Shown here: positions 60,367-64,000 of the stretch, in pieces
Layout: every line of letters begins with the position of its first letter
How positions within the stretch are numbered: position 1 is the stretch's first letter
Origin: Entonaema liquescens
Lineage: Eukaryota > Ascomycota > Sordariomycetes > Xylariales > Xylariaceae
Direction of reading: 5' to 3'
NCBI GenBank assembly: GCA_902805475.1
Contig: CADCSX010000023.1
Span: 3,348,001 to 3,412,000 of the forward strand
Length of the DNA stretch: 64,000 nucleotides
Translations under genes and position numbers: made by a program
Notes under the pieces: generated by a model
The model's database searches: none
What the model was told of the DNA's origin: nothing
Seen by the model: the letters and a program-made list of their open reading frames with translations, nothing else

Positions 60367-61228
60367 GATCCAGTTCTAAAGAGGGATGTGGAGTGTATTA
60401 TTTTCTAAGTAAAACTTACGAGCCTCATGTTATGCATGATTGATACCCCTGGGCGGCTTTGGTGATTCGGAGACAGCGAGATAGTCAAGGCACGACTGGA
60501 CAAACACTAGATAGTTGGTATAAAGTGAATTGAACAAGTCAACCTTTCGAGTTGCACCGGATTCCCGGGTGTGGATTGTGTTATACAAATTCGCTTGAGT
60601 CCGCTCCGCGGTCCGTAACTACTCAGCCCTGGGGCACGGATACGTGCGGGTATATGATGCACTCTACCGAGAAAGATTATCAGGTAGCCTTCTAAGAGTT
60701 CCTGTCGCTTGCCATAAGAGTGGGTTCTCCGTTGACCGAAAATATCGTATTTTAGGGAGGCATGAGTGGAAACATAGCTTGAATACTAGACTATTTTTGC
60801 TAATCTTACAGTCTCAATCGTAACACTAAGGTGTAGGCGGCACTCAACCCTGTACCTATACCAGCCTTATGATCAATGGGAAAGAAATGGACCAACAGGT
60901 TTCATATCTGCCTTTGGTAAACTTGAGCCGCAGCCTGATCCCCCATTCCCGGGTAACTATGAGTAGATGGTTATGATCAAGTAGAATTTGTATCCGCTCT
61001 GTATGGTAATATATACAATGCTCGATTAAGACCTGTATTGTATGATTATTTCTTTGAAAGAAGACGAGTAGGTATTGGATATGAAGCTCCTATCTAAAAG
61101 TCTCAGCTAAGTCCCAAGCACTGGCTAATATGCCTTGCTACCTAGATAGGTTTGCGGCAAAATCATAGATATGGCAAACTGCCTAGTATATCATAACTAG
61201 CCCTACGGGAGCCTACCGAAAACACGCA
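60367..61228. other. Intergenic region, no supported gene
   Basis: 3' region of the telobox gene and upstream of the Cys-rich gene. Nothing recognised. Confidence 0.5.
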
Positions 61229-63149
61229 ATGGACATCGTGGCTAGTACACATTTCGAGATGTTTGATCAACTCGATCAGCTGCCTCGCGCTTTGCCTACA
61301 CCCATCGAACACGTCACGCCCGCGTTTCGGGGCTCAGATTCGCCACGTCGATGTCTATCCATCCCGCTGTTTGGGCCATCAGAAGCCTCCGGGTCGTTAT
61401 ATTTGTCTCCAAGGTCCACATTGAGTCAAAGACATCGACTAGCACATCCTTCAGCACAATCAACCTCAGAGCCAGACAGGGGAAGGCAACGGCTCGCTAA
61501 TAGTACAGTACGCCATAAAACAACTCATACGCCTCGATTCCGAAACCGACAGAAGTGAGAAAAATGGCGTTGTCGCCCTGGCAGCTGTGCTTCCACGCGG
61601 ACCTCAAGTGCCGCGTGAGGGCCTGCAGCAACAGGCGAATCATGGGCACCACGACGTCGTCTTTGTATTGCCGACACCACGCATGTACCGTATGCCTTAA
61701 GTTCAAGACACGATTCAAGCGCGGCCATGGGGAGGAGAAGATCTGCCATCATCGTGAGTCGTGTCCCCTGAGCTTTTCTAGAAGACAAAGTAAGAAGGGG
61801 GGAGAGGTATCTTCTTAGGAAAGCGTTATGAGATAAAGATAGAGACGAATTGCCAACACGGTTTACTTGCCTACTCCTAGATCGGCGCTGCAAATACGTC
61901 GAGGCCGGCCGGAGGTGCCACTGTCCGAGAAAGGGGCAAAATCCGAGCTTCCCGTTTTGCGCAGAGAAACGTTGGTCTCACTTTCACCACTGTCTGATTT
62001 CCCCGCCAAAGCATCTGTCACATGTTCTATAATTATGTCGATATGGTGCTCATAGCTAATGCTCGGTTGGTTGCTATAGACGGCTGTGCTCTCGCCGAGT
62101 GTAAGGAACAGCGCTGTCCGAAGAAGAACTCGCCATACTGTAATAACCACGCCTGCAGCGTTAGGGGCTGCGACCAGCCGCGGCAAAGCCCAGGTCTCGT
62201 ACGTATCGTTTGGGTGTTTCTTTGCTTCCCTTCTTTGAAAAACGAAACGGTTGGATGGTGTGAAAATTCAGTCTCACCACTCTGACCACATCCAATATCC
62301 CTCAAACTCTCACCTCCCTAACAAAAATCAACCAATCAATAAATAACTAACCTCATCATCATCAGTGCTGCCGCCAACACACCTGTCATAACCGGAACTG
62401 CACAAACTGCATCCCCACCGCCTTTTCCCCTCCTCTACATCTTCTCCTCCGCCCCCACCCCCAGACCCCCGTACTACTGCCACGGACACCAAGTCTGCCA
62501 AGCCGACGGCTGCGAGTCCCTCGTATTCCACGACATATCCCACCGGCCGGCCAAGTATTGCTTCCGCCACTTCTGCGCCTTGTCCGCGACCTGCGAGGGC
62601 CAGCGCGTGGAAGGCGACGGCGCGGAAGCCGTAAGTACCCTTCCCCTCTATCCTTCCTCATAACTAACCCCCTCCCTCCCCTCAGTGCCGCGACCACTCC
62701 TGCGCCCTGCACCCAACCTGCCACAAACCCCGCACCTCCCCGACCACCCACAGCCTATTCTGCTCTGAACACGGGTGCGCGGAGCCCGCGTGCCGGAAGC
62801 AGACGTACGGCGACAACAACAACGGGGCGGGGGCAGTGTCTGGTGCGCGGACCACATGTGCATGGCGGCGCTACTACGACAAGCGGATTGCGCGAACCGC
62901 CGCGAGGGCTCGGCTGCGAACCCCGTGTACTGCGCGGACCACGGGCCGCGATCGAGGTGCCGCTGGCGGCGAGCCGGCGGGGGACGGCGTGTTTCCGCAG
63001 AGGAGGAGGGGGCGATTTTGTGGGTGTCGGGGGTGCGGATGGTGACGATGACGACGATGATGATGATGGCGATGGAGGCGATGAGGACGATGAGAGTGTT
63101 ACTGACGGGTGTGGTGGAGGAGGAGGTGGTGGTAGTGGCGGTGGCGTAG
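61229..63149 (+). CDS. Cys/His-rich repeat protein (C-x2-H-x-C repeats), frame-disrupted
   Basis: A chain of about ten short modules, each usually ending in [YFW]C-x2-H-x-C: YCRHHAC, FCAEKHGC, YCNNHAC, CCRQHTC, YCHGHQVC, YCFRHFC, ACRDHSC, FCSEHGC, WCADHMC, YCADHG. Exons: 61564-61753, 61881-61970, 62080-62198, 62366-62630, 62686 onward; introns tend to fall close to the CxxH part. A 5' exon 61229-61502 (MDIVASTHFEMFDQLDQL) may join through a 50-nt intron, so the start is uncertain. Two frame breaks are needed: exon 62366-62630 is 265 nt and changes frame in a C-rich stretch (62,411-62,470), and a G run at 62829-62833 is one base short. The end is unclear: the zinc-type frame stops at 63149, but another frame has an acidic Asp-run tail to 63214. 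The pattern suggests zinc binding; no known family is recognised. Confidence 0.6.
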
Positions 63150-63214
63150 GGGTAGAGATAGCAGCTTGTATTCGTGGTAGTACTTGTGATTGTGGTGGTG
63201 ATAAGAAGAGATAG

Positions 63215-63587
63215 TAAGGCTGAAGTAGGAAAACGCCCTATTGAATAGATAGGTAGATAGACTGACAAGATTTATTAACCCGACGATTCCCTATTCTGTC
63301 TAGTCACTCAACTGAAAAGGAATACTAAACATGCACACATAGGTGCTTCAACAATTGGAATTGCCTCGCCTACACTGGATGAATGAAAACATGATTTTGT
63401 ATCCCCTGCGTAAACTCGTCAGATAAGTCTCCTGTGCCCTTACTATCCCCCTTAATAATACAATCCTCATAAACCTATGATTCCTACACAGCCATGTGAT
63501 AGACACCCGTAACCAATAAACACCATCTAATAACCGTAAAGTCCCGTCGTAGTATAAAGCAAGTGTGTGTAGCAAGATGATGTCTCA
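63215..63587. other. Short convergent intergenic region
   Basis: 3' regions of the Cys-rich gene and of the CAAX-box gene. No gene seen. Confidence 0.5.
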
Positions 63588-63998
63588 TTACATTACAATG
63601 CAGTCCTTTTCTTTTCCGCCTCCTGCTGGTGTAGCGGTACTTCCAGCAGGGACGGGAGGTGCGCCCGGACGTCCCCTCACGGGTGTACTGGGCCCAGCGT
63701 TGTTTTGTCCGCCAAACGGAGGCCTGCCTCTAGGAGTCGCGCTCGCGCTACTTGGACTACTTTCTGGATGACTTGGGTGCCCAGCGGGCGGTACATATGG
63801 AGTTGACTTGGAAGCTTGTTCATAACTGGGTGGTGCGTCGTCTCCATGATCATCCCCGGGCCGATGTGTTGTCGAAATTGGAGGAATCAAGGACCTAACT
63901 TGCTGTGCCGGCCTCCCTCGACTGGATATCGTGCTCGTGGAATGGTTGGCTGAACTAGTCCTGAGGGGCGGTGATGGACCGCTGCCGCCCCTACCCAT
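63588..63998 (-). CDS. C-terminal part of a CAAX-box protein (cut by window edge)
   Basis: 136 residues in frame to the window edge; the real start probably lies beyond 64000. Pro/Ser/Gly-rich and probably disordered (STPVRGRPGAPPVPAGS). It contains a PPSYEQ (PPxY) motif and ends in a CAAX box, KEKDCIVM; a Met at the last position favours farnesylation. Suggests a membrane-anchored adaptor. The family is not recognised. Confidence 0.7.
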   Translation of the reverse strand: MGRGGSGPSPPLRTSSANHSTSTISSRGRPAQQVRSLIPPISTTHRPGDDHGDDAPPSYEQASKSTPYVPPAGHPSHPESSPSSASATPRGRPPFGGQNNAGPSTPVRGRPGAPPVPAGSTATPAGGGKEKDCIVM

Positions 63999-64000
63999 GG

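Overview
The window is a piece of a filamentous ascomycete (Pezizomycotina) nuclear genome. The evidence is split genes with short 45-120 nt GT-AG introns, fungal-specific families (HET, 2EXR, Zn2Cys6, GH72, tannase/feruloyl esterase, DASH subunit Dad1), and two kinds of DNA side by side: ordinary gene-bearing sequence and blocks of almost pure A+T of the sort left by repeat-induced point mutation (RIP). I cannot name the species.

Layout. 1-7140 and 9690-13085 are AT blocks; a small normal island between them (7150-9690) carries one five-exon GH72-like gene that has lost both catalytic glutamates. 13.4-24 kb is a housekeeping stretch: DBR1 (lariat debranching), elongin C, Rho4-type GTPase, Dad1, and a PP6/Sit4-type phosphatase. 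24-28.2 kb holds a tannase/feruloyl esterase gene and a divergent Zn2Cys6 regulator. 28.7-36.2 kb holds UPF3 (nonsense-mediated decay), an SDR oxidoreductase, a CHK/APH-like kinase and a 2EXR protein. 36.7-39.5 kb is a HET-domain gene. 41.5-49 kb holds two coiled-coil proteins on either side of a third AT block (44.2-45.9 kb) that contains a 9-bp satellite and is bracketed by a 24-bp inverted repeat. After a gene-poor stretch come an aldehyde dehydrogenase (52.4-54.2 kb), a Tbf1/TRF-like telobox protein (57.3-60.4 kb), a Cys/His-rich repeat protein (61.2-63.2 kb), and at the right edge the C-terminus of a CAAX-box protein.

Two cross-cutting observations stand out. First, the AT blocks are not uniform: long stretches keep G but almost no C, another stretch keeps C but almost no G, and many of the C's that remain are in CpG. 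This suggests strand-polarised, context-dependent C-to-T mutation. Second, several otherwise well-conserved genes (PP6, Rho4, kinase, HET, ALDH, Cys-rich, possibly DBR1) need one- or two-base corrections, some of them at homopolymers. That pattern points to consensus indel errors rather than many independent pseudogenes, but only resequencing or RNA data can decide. I found no CRISPR, rRNA or convincing tRNA gene.
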